Of a stretch of DNA of 64,000 nucleotides, positions 1 to 11,912 are shown in pieces (position 1 is the first letter of the stretch; each line of letters starts with the position of its first letter). The translations under genes and the position numbers were made by a program. Source of the DNA: Lepas anatifera (taxonomy: Eukaryota; Arthropoda; Thecostraca; Lepadidae); assembly GCA_034440635.1 (NCBI GenBank), contig JAOTON010001699.1:248001-312000 (forward strand), given 5' to 3'. The notes under the pieces are model-generated. The model was not told the origin of the DNA and did no database searches. It saw only the letters and a program-made list of their open reading frames with translations.

Positions 1-682
1 CGTGTTTTCGCCGGCTTGAAAATTAATAATGCAGCGGAGTCGAGTTTTTGACAAATGCAGAACCAATAATAATTGTTTGGGGCTTATCGATGCACCAACT
101 GCCAGTGTAATATGACGTCGCCAACTCGTTCCCTGTTGGAAGTGTTTCTCGGGAACCAAATTGCTCCTTGCTCAGAGAATCCGCCGGGCCTTGAACCCAG
201 GTCGGCTGCGTGGAAAGCGAGCGCGCTGGATTCAGAACCGAATTCCCTCGCTGGGATGGTCTCTATTTCTGGCCGTCTGTGTGGTGCATCACCGGGGTGG
301 AAGCTAGGGGTAGTCACTTGACTGGCACACGACATCACATCTCCGAAATGGGATGTGACCTGATATAGATGTTTAATTTCTGTCACGTTTGCATTTTCTG
401 TGATCAAAAGCTGGTTAACGTGGGGATCCAGAATAACAACTTCGCAAGAGTAAACAAACAATGTTGAAGTGCGGCTAGGCACATCCTAAGTCTAGGATAT
501 CCCTGCCGTTGAGGCAGTATTCGACTCATATCCTTTTACCTCTCTTCCATTCTTATGTTTTGTTTTGTTTGAAACTTCCCAAAGACAACAATGTATTGTT
601 CTTGTAGCGCGGTGAGCTGCGTGCTCCGGGTCGGTCCCGGTGGCCCTAGACCAGAGGCGTTGGGGCGGGACGACGAGATGTG

Positions 683-713
<31 letters not shown>

Positions 714-2236
714 CGCGGGCGGTCAGGCGAGGCGGGAACGGGACCGGCCGCCCAGAGGTCAGACCTGCTGCTCCTCAGAGCTGGCGCGCGTGACGGAGAG
801 CGCGCCGACCCACCAAGGCCAGACACAGAACTGGGTGACGGGACACGCACCCGCACGAGGGCGGCGTCAGAGGCGCGGAGAGGAGCTGTAGAGTGTGGAA
901 ATGCCGTGGAAACTAAAGGCACTGTAGGTTTAAAATCTGGTCGTTTGATTTACTGATATCTGCAGCCCATCGACGTTCTGGGATTACCGCTTATATTCTG
1001 GGTCCACTTTTCTCTGGGGACGTTGGCGCTTATAGGAGGTTAGCATGTTACTGCCGGAATAGTTCCTCATTACCGTTCTTGTATTACTGTCGGACTAATT
1101 CATCATCACTATCATTCATTAACATCAACCAATACGAAAAAGAATGAAGAAAATTGAAGCATCGTTGCAGTCGATAAGGGAACCGTTCGCTTCGCTCTGG
1201 GACGCCAGAGCCTCATTGAGACCTGGCCATCCCACTCTTCGCCCCCGCACCAACTCTGCAGTACTAGATCCTGGTCTTTGGTTCTGTTTTACATCGAATT
1301 CAGACGCCAGTGGGAGTGTGCAGAGCATTAATGCCGTGGCTCACGAACAAGCCACCGCTGCAAAAAGGCGATGTCAGTTGAAACCAATGGGTCGTCTGAA
1401 ATGGTCATGATACCAAAATCCCACAGTATGGGGAACTTTCCGTGTACCGCCACTTATTACCAATATCCTGTGTCGCATGGTTGTGTTGAATACCCAAGAA
1501 GTAGATTTGGTTTGATAGATGTCCCGCTTCCCGTATCACTACACAGGTATCATGAACGCTTCCCGTATCACTGAAGACAGGTTCTGGCTCAAACAGCGAG
1601 CTCGCCAGCGTAAGCGGAGTTTACAGCTCACCTCGGCTGGTGAGGTCATGCGGATTCTTCGGTTTTTAAAGGGAACGTCGACGTCTGGGCCTATTTTGCG
1701 CCCTCGCCTGGCCTCCTGCTCATCTAGGCAGCAGGGCGTGGCGACGGTGGTTGGTCTGCGGTCGGCGCGGCTGCCCGGTACCTCAGCCTGGAGAAGTGGT
1801 CAGCGGCAGTAACCTGATCTCCCCAGAGGTGCGCACGCCGGCCACGCCAAACACAATCACGGCGGGGCGGCTCACTTCTCACCGCCCGGCGCGCCGCCGC
1901 GCCGCTTTCTCGCCGCGCCACGCCGGGTCAGAGGCGAACGCGCCGCAGCTGCCGCTTCGGGCCGATCGTGGCGCAGCCGCACACAAAAACGGCGCAGCAA
2001 TGTGGCATTCAGGCGGTGGTAATAGGACGGTGGCGGCGGGCTGTGGCGCTGATGAGCTGGACTGCAGGAGCCGCGATTCACGGGGCGTGCCGGTACTTTC
2101 ACCTTAGCCAAGCACCGCAGCTCCGCTGAATCTCCAGCTCACGCAGCTGAAGGACTGACACTACCCCGTGGAAAGGCTAGACAGAATTCACCACAAATGT
2201 ATTATCCGGTTAGCTGCCCACGTCCATACATATCAG
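1..2236. other. non-coding, two GC-rich islands
   Basis: I recognise no gene here. GC-rich islands at about 600-900 and 1680-2110 contrast with the AT-richer surroundings and could be promoter-type DNA or 5' exons of an unseen transcript. Open frames inside them overlap on both strands, which is what GC-rich, stop-poor DNA gives by chance. No splice pair or protein family supports any of them. Confidence 0.5.
682..717. repeat. (GCC)n trinucleotide repeat
   Basis: About twelve GCC/CCG triplets with one interruption (CAC). Depending on frame and strand it would read poly-Ala or poly-Arg. It lies in a GC-rich island with no supported gene. Confidence 0.9.
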
Positions 2237-2244
2237 CCTTCTAT

Positions 2245-2564
2245 CAGGGGCGGACGCAGACCCGAGTTTGGGGGAACCATGCCCATGTCTACCTCTCCTC
2301 CTGGGGGGGAGAGTTTGGGACGTGCAATTTGGGTGCTCGACAGACCTAGTATAAGCTACCTCTCCAAGTACATGATCGGTCTCCTGGGGGGAGGAGGGGG
2401 AGGTAGGTGGTGGGAGCGTTAATTGTTTTTGTTCTACAGACCTAGTTTAAACACCTTTTTTCAAACATTTTTCCGGCCTTTGGGGGACCAAAATATGGTT
2501 TGGCCCCCCATCCCGTGCTTTGGGGGAGGGGTATAGCCGGAATGTCCCCCTGCGTCCGCCAATG
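2245..2564. mobile_element. hAT-type MITE, 320 bp
   Basis: The left end reads CAGGGGCGGACGCAG. The right end reads CTGCGTCCGCC followed by AATG, an imperfect inverted copy. Flanking octamers CCTTCTAT (2237-2244) and TCTTTTAT (2565-2572) agree at 6 of 8 positions, as expected for an old hAT target duplication. The interior is G-run rich (GGGGGGAGG blocks) and has no coding capacity. Confidence 0.7.
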
Positions 2565-2572
2565 TCTTTTAT

Positions 2573-3041
2573 CACGATTTTTATCATGACTTTTTAAATA
2601 AATTCAACATCTTGTATACCCACTTTTATTATTTTGGAGTCTTTATGCCATGATCATGTTTTATTCATGTGGAGTTTTTTTTTAATGATACTAAGACTTA
2701 GGACGAGAGTGTGGTTTTGTTTCCCATCCGGGAATGCCAAGGGTATCAGTTTGCCATTTCATTTTAAATATTATCTATACCAATACCTATACCAAGAAGA
2801 CACAACCATTGAAGCTCAAGCATTAAAAGGACTACATTTACCAACTTTCAAGAAAAACACGGAAGTGCGGAGAATGGAGTTTGCTAAAATAATTATTGCC
2901 CTCGGTTGCACTGATACTAATTGTTGCTCAATACGATGAGCTTAAAAGACGATGCTGATGATTTTAATAAAGTCTCCTTTTGGTCTCCTCGTGATCAAAT
3001 TATTTACACGGCGATTTTATTGCTGCCTTATATGCCTTATA
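2573..3041. other. AT-rich non-coding DNA
   Basis: Short spacer between two transposon insertions. I see no exon, RNA gene or repeat in it. Confidence 0.5.
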
Positions 3042-3316
3042 TGGTACTGCAGGGGTCGAAAAAGTTGCCATTTTGCCATTCTAAATGGTGACAGCTGGAG
3101 TTCCACCGGGTGACAAAAGTCACAAGTCGATTCACAAAAATGGTATCTCTAATTCTCATACACTGCAAAATCTGGATTGACTTGGTTGGCCCATTTTAAC
3201 CGTCTGCGCCATAAGCTTTGTTCGACTAACCATATTTGGTAAATGCGGTGAATTATTCGAACCATATTCGATCCTGGGCTCGAAAAAGTTGAGGCCCTCG
3301 CCTATCTCTCAGCATG

Positions 3317-3381
3317 GGCTGGTGACACGAATGGTGATAAAGTGCCATTGTCACCATTGCCCCCAGGCTATGTCACCAGCC
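3317..3381. repeat. nested inverted repeat
   Basis: The outer arms GGCTGGTGACA (3317-3327) and TGTCACCAGCC (3371-3381) are perfectly complementary. The inner arms ATGGTGA (3331-3337) and TCACCAT (3351-3357) are too. It lies near the left end of the large hAT-like element and shares the GGTGACA motif with both termini. Confidence 0.8.
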
Positions 3382-6204
3382 GTATTCACTTCTTCTTCCG
3401 TGGTCGAACACATCACTGCTATAATCAGCTGAGCGGCTCGGCCTTCACCGCACTGCGCCAACCGCCGCATTAGGCGCGCTGTAGATATTTATTTATAAAT
3501 AAATTAGGCGCTGGAAAAATATAGAGAGCGGAAAGGCAAGGAAGAGGAAGGAAAATATCGGTTGCTATCTTTCTTCCGCATGTGGTGGCAAGGTGGTGAG
3601 AGTATAGGTGTTGATCAGTCAGGTATGTTGGTACTAAGTATGATATAGAAATACTGCTTAAACCTAATATATGTAAGTTCTGCAGTGAATGTAGACTTTG
3701 CCGCTGTGTTTACTGGTATGCCGAGTCGGGGACTCAAGTGGGGCACTTGTAACTGGGTACCTAGATACCTATCTCTCTAAGCCTGTGCGTGGAAATCCTT
3801 GGGGGTCGGACCCCTCATTGGCGGAACCAAGAGCAACTTTTGGAGGAACAAAATCAACGTTTGGAAGTGGCTCCATTAAGAAATCCCGAAAATATAGTAT
3901 TTTAAAGGGGCCTAAATTTGGATCTTTTGGTAGGCAAAAGACACTATTTTGGGCTTTGTTGGGGGCAACAGCCCCTTTGGCCCCCTTGGATCAACCCTCG
4001 GACCCCCTGAATTTGGGTCTCCCATAGACTTTATATAGGGCTTGTAGTGCTGTGCCAGTATCAACTCACTAGAGACCTCCAGGCCTGCCTCTTGCAGTGC
4101 CTACTTGAAGCAAAACATATTTTTGTTTCATCTTTGGAGTGTGTTGGCAATCAATATCTAGATTTAATAACTGAAAAACATCCCACTTCGTGTCTGCAAA
4201 AAGTTGTGCATTGGCACAATGACAAGAATAAGAACTTGTAGTTTGAGTTGTTTAGGAGGTAGCTTTTGGGGGTGGCTATGACTAGTAGGGATGGGGGGTC
4301 AAGACCAGTGTGGGGCAGTCTGTGGGAGAGAACAGTAGGTAAGCAGATTGTGTCAGGTTTCAACATCTTATTAGGGTGGTTGTAGGGCATAGTGAGCAGT
4401 TTTAGTACCTGCTTAGCTCATGCATATATGATAAATCATGTGAAGCATTGATGTTTATATATGGATTCAGACCTACCATCTTGAGATAGTTTTTTTCTGT
4501 CTGTGGGGCACCACTAGCACACTCTGGATGGTGAGCGGCACCGCGAACTCATGCAAGCATCACAAATATAAAATCATTTAAATGTGACAATAATGATTTT
4601 TGGGGTATTTCCATGGTGAAGGTATGTATGTACATGGAAATATTTGTGCCATGAGTGTAAAATTTCAGCAGTCTGCCAATTTTTTTCAGATTGGGGTCAG
4701 CAAAAGAAACTCCAGGGCACAAACATACTTGGGGGCAGAACTTGTGGTGCTGGGGCAAGCAGGGACAAACCACCAGATGTATATTTTAACATGGTGGATA
4801 GGTGAAGTATGTTGGTGGTTGTGGGCATTTGCGGACAGCATATGTGATTTATTGTGGCTTTTCATTTGCAGGTGAACAGCAAATGTGTGTTACTCCATAT
4901 AGGAAAAGAAGGGAGGAGTGCCACTGCTTCAGTTTAAAAAAAAACATTTGCCTCCCCAATGTCCCTTGGCTTGATAATGCTAGTGAATAAAAAATGATAG
5001 AAGTCTGGTTTGAAGAAGCGTTTTGGGAGATTAAGCAATGATGGCAGATTAGCATGATGTGCTTTTCTCTAGCAATGATTCAAAATGCTTCACAAATGTG
5101 AATAAGCTATTGAATGAAATGTTTAAAGCCAACATAATGGTAACTGTTGCAAGTTTTGCTGTGTATCTTGATATTAGTATTTATATTATTTTAAGCTTTT
5201 AGAAAGAGAAAATTGATCTTGGCTGGCCAACTGTAGGGACCTAAAAATGTTTGACAAATCAAAGAGCTGCCATAACAAGATTTTATCTAGACAAGCCATG
5301 TTCTTTCTGCCTGTGTCATACTCAGACAGGATTGCTTGGAACTGTAGTGCATTCATCAGATCATAAGTTAAAACTGAATCAGTGTTACTGGCTGATAAAT
5401 TACAAAAAATATTCTCATTCAGCATACCTTTACAATCATGCAACAAATCCTCTTAATGTGGCTCCTGCCTTGTCTGTGAAACATTGTAGGTGTTATTAGT
5501 TTTTGCTGAAGCAGCAGGTGTATAGGTTTGGAATGGGCTTAAAGCATTTGGGACTGTGGGAGAGGGGATTGGGGAAGTCACTTAAACTTTATCAAATACA
5601 GGCAAATTTTTATGACAGCTTTAAGAAAGCTGTCTAGATAGAAATATGAAGGGAATATTCATGATTGGATGGAAAGTAAGCTCACCCACATATCTGGCTC
5701 AATTGAGGTGTATTGTGCAGGATGCAAAACTGTATACATGATTTTGCATATTTTTTGCACTCTTAAACTCTTGCACATTTTGGAAATGGTCAGGTACAAT
5801 GTTATCCCTCAATGTGCTATCGCACAATCTTTCACATGTAGAACTATTATTTTAGCGAAAAATTATGTTTGGCCTGCTGCCTTTTGTGCTGGTCCTCATT
5901 TGGCACTCTTTGTACGCTGAGATGTTTTGGGACTTCTTGCTCTATTTGTTATGCCACTGCTATTTTAAAACTGACTTTAAAAGCTCTTAAGTATGGAGTA
6001 AGTTTTGAGAAAGAGGATACAAAATGCTGTCAATTCAGTTACATAATCCCTTTCCTCTACGATGCCGACAACTAGAGAACATGTTGGTTGGGGCCTGCTT
6101 TGGTTTGATACAGCTGGGGCTGGGGCAATGGCGTAGCCTAGGGGGTCCGTGGACACCTCTTGGGCTTACTGTTCACTGTAAAGCAGGAATATGGGTGTCG
6201 GTGC

Positions 6205-7180
6205 TCCCCCTCTCCAGCTTGGTCTCGGGGACCCCGATAATCAGTCTTGGAGGGCCCCAGAGAATCGCTCTCGGGGACCTCTGAGCATCTGTCTTTTGGG
6301 TTCCCGAACATTCTTGGGGCTCCGAGCATCTTTTTCGGGGCCCCCGATCTTTTGGCCCTCGGGAATCAGTCTGGGAGCCCCTAAACATTGGTCTCGAACA
6401 TCACTCCCGGGGGCCAGGGACATTGGTCTTGGGAGACCCGAATATCGGTCTTGGGAGCTCCCGAATATCACCCTTGGGGGCCCCGAGACCACTGCTCGGG
6501 ACCAAGATCGGAGGGTCTCGGAAAAAGTGCTCGGGTAGATGTGCCTGTGTTGAGAATATGATGCTCACTGAGGTGGATTTCCTGGGATTGATAAAGGTAT
6601 ACATTTTAGGGGCATCGAACATCTGTCTGAGGCCCCCGAGCATTGCTCTTGACTGAGATCTGATCTGAGACCGTGATCATCGGTCTCCTGGACACCCCCA
6701 CACTCAACATCATTCTTGGAGGCTCCCGAGCGTCACTGGGTCCCTCTGAGCTTGGTCTTGGAATCCCTCGAGAATCCGTCTCGGGGTCCCCGAATATCGG
6801 TTCCGAGCGTCGCTCTGGAGGGGAGGGGGAGGGAGGGGTGAGACCAAGTTTTGGGGGTCCCGGAGCGATTCTCGGGGCAGCGAGGCAGATGTTCGGGGCC
6901 CCCAAAGCGATGCTCGTGGAGTCCGAGACCGATGTTCGGGGGCCACCGAGACTGATTCCCGGGGTCCCAGGAGGTCAAGTTTGGGAGCCCCGAGACCAAT
7001 GCCTACGCTTTCAGGAACAAGGTCAGCTCAAAGCAAGTGAAGTGCTCGTTCAGTGAGCAAGGTCATTTCGAGCATCGCGCTCAGAAGCCACCGTGAATCG
7101 GTCTCATGGACCCCTGAACACCGATCCCGAGCAATGCTCTCATTGTGTCTCCCGAAATAGCTGCGCGAGAGCAAGCTGGG
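6205..7180. repeat. degenerate GC-rich minisatellite
   Basis: About 1 kb of diverged units of roughly 22-29 bp, approximating GAACATCGGTCTTGGGGGCCCC. Units vary in length and sequence but keep alternating GGGGnCCCC and ATCGGTCT blocks. Open frames on both strands are by-products of the repeat. It lies inside the 6.7-kb hAT-like insertion. Just upstream, near 6130, GGCGTAGCCTAGGGGG resembles another hAT MITE terminus, so the array may have arrived in a nested element. Confidence 0.8.
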
Positions 7181-8714
7181 GGAGTCTGAGAGATGTTTAT
7201 GAACATCAAGTGTGTGAATCTGTTTGTTTTATAATGTCGTGACTGTATGACCTTTAAAATATCACAATCATATTAATGCGTGATAATATCTTTCTTCACG
7301 GCAAATATTCAGCGGTAACACTTAACTGCTACCCTCTCGCTGCGAGATTCTTTATCTATAATTTTCTAAGAATAATCACTGAAGTGACATTGGAATATTT
7401 CGCTGCTCAGCAGGCACAAGTGCGTGTGGTGAGTGGTGAGAGCCGCCAACTGCGAACTCTGAAGATGATTCTCCACCAGCAAGTCTTTCCTCATCTGATC
7501 CCGTCCGTCCAGAGCGGTGAGCTTTTCTCCTTCCTTCCTGCCATGGCATGTTCATAAGATATCCAGATATCACAATTATTTTTGAATATTAATAAAGTGC
7601 ACCTTTTCCAATCCTGCAAAGGAAAATCCTGGGTGAAGTTCACTGTGCTTATTGGAAGAAATATTTACTCATTAAGAGGTGGGTATGGAGGGAGGCATTA
7701 AGCTATAAAGGGTCCATTCTGAAGGTTAGGCTCCAAGCCAAATCCTGGTCGCGCCACCTGCCCTCGCCATGAGGGCTCCGTCGAAGTTGGCTGCGGGCAT
7801 GCTGGGATCGTGCGAGCCACAGCGCGCAGCTCCCTATCGATGGTGTCGACAGTGGCCGCGGGGAGCCATGCTGCAGCTGCGAACTCTGTCACTTCGCGGT
7901 TGTAGCCATTAGCCACTGTCCGCAGCTTTAGCTTCCGCTTACCCTAGGATCTTTCGGTCAGCTGTGTAGCTGCGTTACCCCTGGCTTGACTTTCATGCAT
8001 GAACGATAAAATGCAAAATTTATCCTATGTGTGGTCCTGATTTCCAGGGGCGTATCCAAAGTGGAGAGCGATCGGCCCCACCCCCTTGTGCTGACCTTAA
8101 GCACTGGAAAGAAACGCCTCCCGCCGCAGCCGCTGGGCCACCACAGGGTGAGCCCTGCGGCTTTAGCTAGGCCCCGCAGGCTTCGAAATCAGGGGAAATA
8201 AAAGTTGATTTACGCCCAGAAACCACAGCGTAAAATTTGGAAGCTCCGGCCATATGGGTAAATTTACCACTCCAGAATACATACGCAAAGATGCATACAG
8301 AACAGAGCGGTGGCATCGTCATCAAAACACACAGGACGAACCAGTCGAAGCCCTCTACGTTTCCCCTAGATTTTTGGGTATAAAGTGTGCAAAAATTCGT
8401 AACGTAAGATGGGACTACTTTGAAATCGTGGAAAACTTCCAACAGTGTTAAGGATTGATAAAAATATTCTTTGATTCGAAAATTGTTCAGTGGAAAGTGT
8501 TGCAGAATTATCAAGGAAAAATAAAAAAATCTATAAGGGAAGCGTATTTACTTAGTATTTACGAAAATGCACAAAAATTCCATGGATTTCTAACGCTGCA
8601 TAAATGTTCTAGTATGGCGCACGGCGGAAAATTGATAATTGTCTGAAAGCCAACTGCGTAAGAATCCTCATCCAAGTATTATGTTGCCCCTGTTCCAAAT
8701 GTCACCCGAATTCA

Positions 8715-8885
8715 GGTCTAGGGGCCCATTTTAATGTATTTCGGGGCCTCTGAAATCGATCTCAGGGCTCCGAATGGTTGTCGTGTTGGATCTCCGAGGG
8801 TTGCTGTCGCAACCCCCCCCTCCCTAATGCTGGTTTCCGGGTCTCCAGCTTTTGGCCTCGGAGGCTCCCCGAGTGGTTCCTTTTT
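8715..8885. repeat. second block of the GC-rich minisatellite
   Basis: Units such as TCGGGGCCTCTGAAATCGA and CAGGGCTCCGAATGGT match the style of the 6.2-7.2 kb array (GGGGACCTCTGAGCATC). This looks like an outlying piece of the same repeat family. Confidence 0.55.
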
Positions 8886-9055
8886 TACTTTTCGGCTCCT
8901 GGCCTTTGCCAACATCAGAAGCTACTGCCCAATTCCCCGCATATGCGGAAAAATTCCGGGAATTGATGACTGTTTCTCTATGTCCCACCGTGCCGCACAA
9001 GGCGGTTGGCAGTCATTGCCAGGACAAGGCTACGGTTAAGCGTGAGAGCCAACCC

Positions 9056-9136
9056 TGCGCCCAGCGGGTCCCGGGATTTGAACGCGAGACCCTTATCTCA
9101 GAAGGCAGGTGCGTTACCCCTGAGCTACACTGGTCT
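9056..9136 (-). other. tRNA-like remnant (probably SINE or tRNA pseudogene)
   Basis: The minus strand has an A-box-like segment, TAGCTCAGGGGTAACGC, and downstream a B-box-like segment, GCGTTCAAATCCCGG, at tRNA-like spacing. The T-arm pairs with one mismatch. The bases in the acceptor-stem position do not pair, so this is not a functional tRNA. It lies inside the large hAT-like element, immediately before the 208-bp repeats. The fragment CAGGGGTAACGCA recurs on the minus strand near 7970. Confidence 0.55.
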
Positions 9137-9149
9137 CTACACTGGGCCC

Positions 9150-9670
9150 CTGAAAAGCTTCTGGGCCTCCTTTGGTTCACTCGGAACCTCTGAGTCTGCG
9201 ACCGGGGCCCTCGCAATTATCCCAGGCCCACTGCTGCCCGAAATCGGGCCCCTATTCTCAGCAGTTGCAGATAATTTCCCTGTTTTCCACTCGGGCTCCC
9301 TGTGGTAGAAGCCGGGCCCCCAGCGGTTGAGCTGGGCCTCCTGTGGCTATCCGGGCAGCCTGACATGCTTCCGGGCGCCCTTTAGTCCAATTGGAACATC
9401 TGAGTGTGCGACCGGGCTCCTCCGAATTGCCCCCAGCCCACTGCTGCCAAAGCCGGGCCCCATTCTCCGCAGATGCAGATAATTGCCCTGTTATCTTCCC
9501 GGGCCCTCAGTGGGTCCAGCCGGGCCCTTTGCGGTTCACCCGGACCTCCTGTTACTATCCGACCCCCTGAAGTGCTTCTGGACCCCTGTGGTCCACTTGC
9601 GACCTATGTGTTTGCGACCAGGTCCCTCACGATAATCTCAGACATATTGTGACCGAAGCCAGTCCCCTAC
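9150..9670. repeat. 208-bp tandem repeat, about 2.5 copies
   Basis: Copies start at 9150 (CTGAAAAGCTTCTGGGC), 9360 (CTGACATGCTTCCGGGC) and 9567 (CTGAAGTGCTTCTGGAC), giving periods of 210 and 207 bp. Each then repeats landmarks such as TGCGACCGGGG/CTCC and GCAGATAATT. Within each copy GGGCC(C/T)C recurs about every 30 bp, so the long repeat appears to be built from a shorter unit. Confidence 0.85.
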
Positions 9671-10791
9671 TTCTAACTCAAAGAAATAAGGGTTTTGGTA
9701 GCATTTTTTAGTTTGGTGACATATTCGTGATGTGGAATTTCAAATGGTGACACGCCAGCAACTTTTTTGACCCCTGTGGTACTGTTCACTGCTGTCATCA
9801 ATGGAAGACGAGTTTTGTTGCAGCAGAAACTCATGGCTTTGCAGCGTGGTGCTACCAACGGGCAGGAACCGCAGCGAGGCGTTCATGAAGACAGATCATT
9901 TGCCGATGGTTTTATGGTTTAGTTATCTACCAGTAACGCGGAAATTACCCCAACTGCGTGAACTTGTCAGCTGGGTAGCATATCTGGCAAAAGCTCGATA
10001 TATTGGTGAAAACACAGGTGACGACTCTTGCGCAAGTCCTCTAGATGACGCGCTGCATTTCTTCTGGTTCCATGTATGGGACCTCATTGCTCTTGCGCGA
10101 GTACCATGGGGTGCTCCGTTTTATGCATGGTGCGCTCTGCTCACTGGCACTGTTAGATAGTCGGAACATTCCGCTGCAGGCTGTGGCGCATCGCAAGCTG
10201 TAGCGTTCGCCGAAGCTGACGCAGGTGCTGTGGACGGCGCTGCCGTAACCGGTTCTTCGGGACGACCTCGGCAGCTGGGCATGCCAGGCCTTGCATCTGC
10301 ATACTGGCTGCCGGCGGCTGTGTTCGGGGCATGGAATGTCAGACAGAGAGTACACCGGTCATGCACGTGCCAATAGTGAAACTTCCTAGCCGGGCCGCAG
10401 GGGACGGGCTGGAGGGATCAGCACTGCCCACGCTTAGTGGCGGATCGAGAAGCCGCAGCGAGTGTTGTGAAATACAACATCAGGATCGGTCCCGCTGCTG
10501 ACAATCCGGTGCTTCAAAATGTTGGAACATGTTTATTTTCAAACTCCGTGTCGCAGGCACATAGAAAACAATGCAATTCTCCTGTAGGAGAGGGAGGAAG
10601 GTGGGCTTTTCAGATCTCCCAATATCCTTTGAACTACTAGAGAGTACAGATCGTATCACCAGAAATATGAGTGGGGGTATACCAGGGCATTCATTCTGCC
10701 GAGGCTGCCGGAGGGGCAGGCCTGTTCAGTTTTGTTTGTGCCTATCACAAAACGATACCATCACTTTTCATGATAGATCCTCTCCCTCGAC

Positions 10792-10985
10792 AAGCCTTAG
10801 AAGTAAACATATTTCAGAAACATGCCCTACGCGCTTATTGGAAAGTAGGTTATCACCCTTGAGACAGAACTGCTCGTAAAGATGTGTCTTACTAATGCGC
10901 CTACGAGAGAAGCCCCTAATCAGACATGGCATCATCTGTTTTCATAGAGAAGTATTTGTTCGTAAATATGCAGTGTAATGTGGGC
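10792..10985. repeat. dispersed repeat, copy 1
   Basis: Similar to 11721-11912 in the same orientation, offset about 929 bp. Shared landmarks are AAGCCTTAGAAG, AACATATTT, TAATGCGCCT, GAAGCCCCTAATC and AGAGAAGTrT-TGTTCGTAAA. The copies differ at many bases and by small indels. I do not recognise the family. Confidence 0.75.
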
Positions 10986-11720
10986 AATGTATCCGCTACA
11001 AATATGGACAAAAAACATCAGAGGCCTGAGAAATGACATGATGAGAAAGCCGTAATGCAAGGTGCACTGTAAGACCTGGCCAAACTATTCCCCACCACTG
11101 AGTGTTTTTTATGTAAATTCGCTTCTATTGAACTGTAAATTGTGGCACATTAAGCAAAATAGACATACATATGACACACGACACCGCCAACTGTATGCCA
11201 CGAGTACCAACACCTCGTGCACCAGTAGCAACTGTGGGGTGCAGGCATTACGGACCACTGACTCCGCGGATGGCCCGCCAGGCCGCTCATGCGTGGCGAC
11301 TGCAACGATAACGTCGTCCGGAGGCAAGGGCAGGGTGTTTCCGGGTTCATCGGAGCCACTGAACCCGTCGTGTGCTGGAACAAGAGTGGGGCCGTCCCTG
11401 TCTCGTGTAGCTGTGTCTGGCGAGTGGTGCTTACTATCTATGGCTTAGATCCTGTAGTCTAGGGGCCTAAGCCAGTGTGTATTCCGCAACGACGTTTGGC
11501 CTGCTAGTTTTGTGGCTTTAGAACGCTCCGCCTTCTGAGGTCATACAGCGTCGCCGACCCTCACCCTGTTGGGAAGGTATTGTGGGAATCAGCGAATCGT
11601 ATGCAGAATATCTGCATGGGATTTGAACTCGGGACAGCAGTGTGGAAACCGAACAAAATTTGCCGACGTCAATGGATCTCTGCAAAGAATGAGTCCCAAA
11701 CTCGTTGGTAGCCTCTGGAA

Positions 11721-11912
11721 AAGCCTTAGAAGCGAACATATTTTAGAACCATTCTCTTTGCAGTAGGTCATCACTCTGGAGACAGCACCGCCCGTAAAGC
11801 TGCATCGTATTAATGCGCCTCAGAGGGAAGCCCCTAATCTGACTTGGCTTACACCCTTTCACAGAGAAGTGTCTGTTCGTAAAAATGCGGTGTAATGCGG
11901 ACGTGCGCCACA
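11721..11912. repeat. dispersed repeat, copy 2
   Basis: Diverged partner of 10792-10985. The homology starts at AAGCCTTAGA and fades after GTGTAATGCGG. About 100 bp upstream, at 11617-11635, GGGATTTGAACTCGGG is the complement of a tRNA B-box, but there is no matching A-box. Confidence 0.7.

Larger units (their letters stand above)
3050..9776. mobile_element. large non-autonomous hAT-like element, 6.7 kb
   Basis: The left end is CAGGGGTCGAAAAAGTTGCC. The right end read on the minus strand is CAGGGGTCAAAAAAGTTGCT, an 18/20 match. The element is flanked by identical octamers TGGTACTG at 3042-3049 and 9777-9784. CAGGGG-type termini with an 8-bp duplication are typical of hAT transposons. Both ends carry the motif GGTGACA or its complement (3087-3115, 3317-3381, 9713-9720, 9743-9752), which may be subterminal transposase-binding repeats. 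No hAT transposase (RW domain, dimerisation domain or DDE segments) is visible; the interior holds AT-rich DNA, GC-rich minisatellites and a tRNA-like remnant. I infer a giant non-autonomous derivative, or a small one enlarged by internal expansion and nested insertions. Confidence 0.8.

Noticed and set aside
591..956. Coding exon around the GCC repeat
   Set aside because: Both strands and several frames are open; no acceptor/donor pair or homology distinguishes any of them.
6138..7056. Overlapping 60-127 codon frames on both strands
   Set aside because: By-products of the degenerate GC-rich minisatellite inside the hAT insertion.
8045..8190. Another hAT MITE starting CAGGGGCGTATCC
   Set aside because: No inverted right end and no flanking duplication could be found.
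9056..9136. Functional tRNA gene
   Set aside because: The acceptor-stem positions do not pair and the T-stem has a mismatch; kept only as a tRNA-like remnant.
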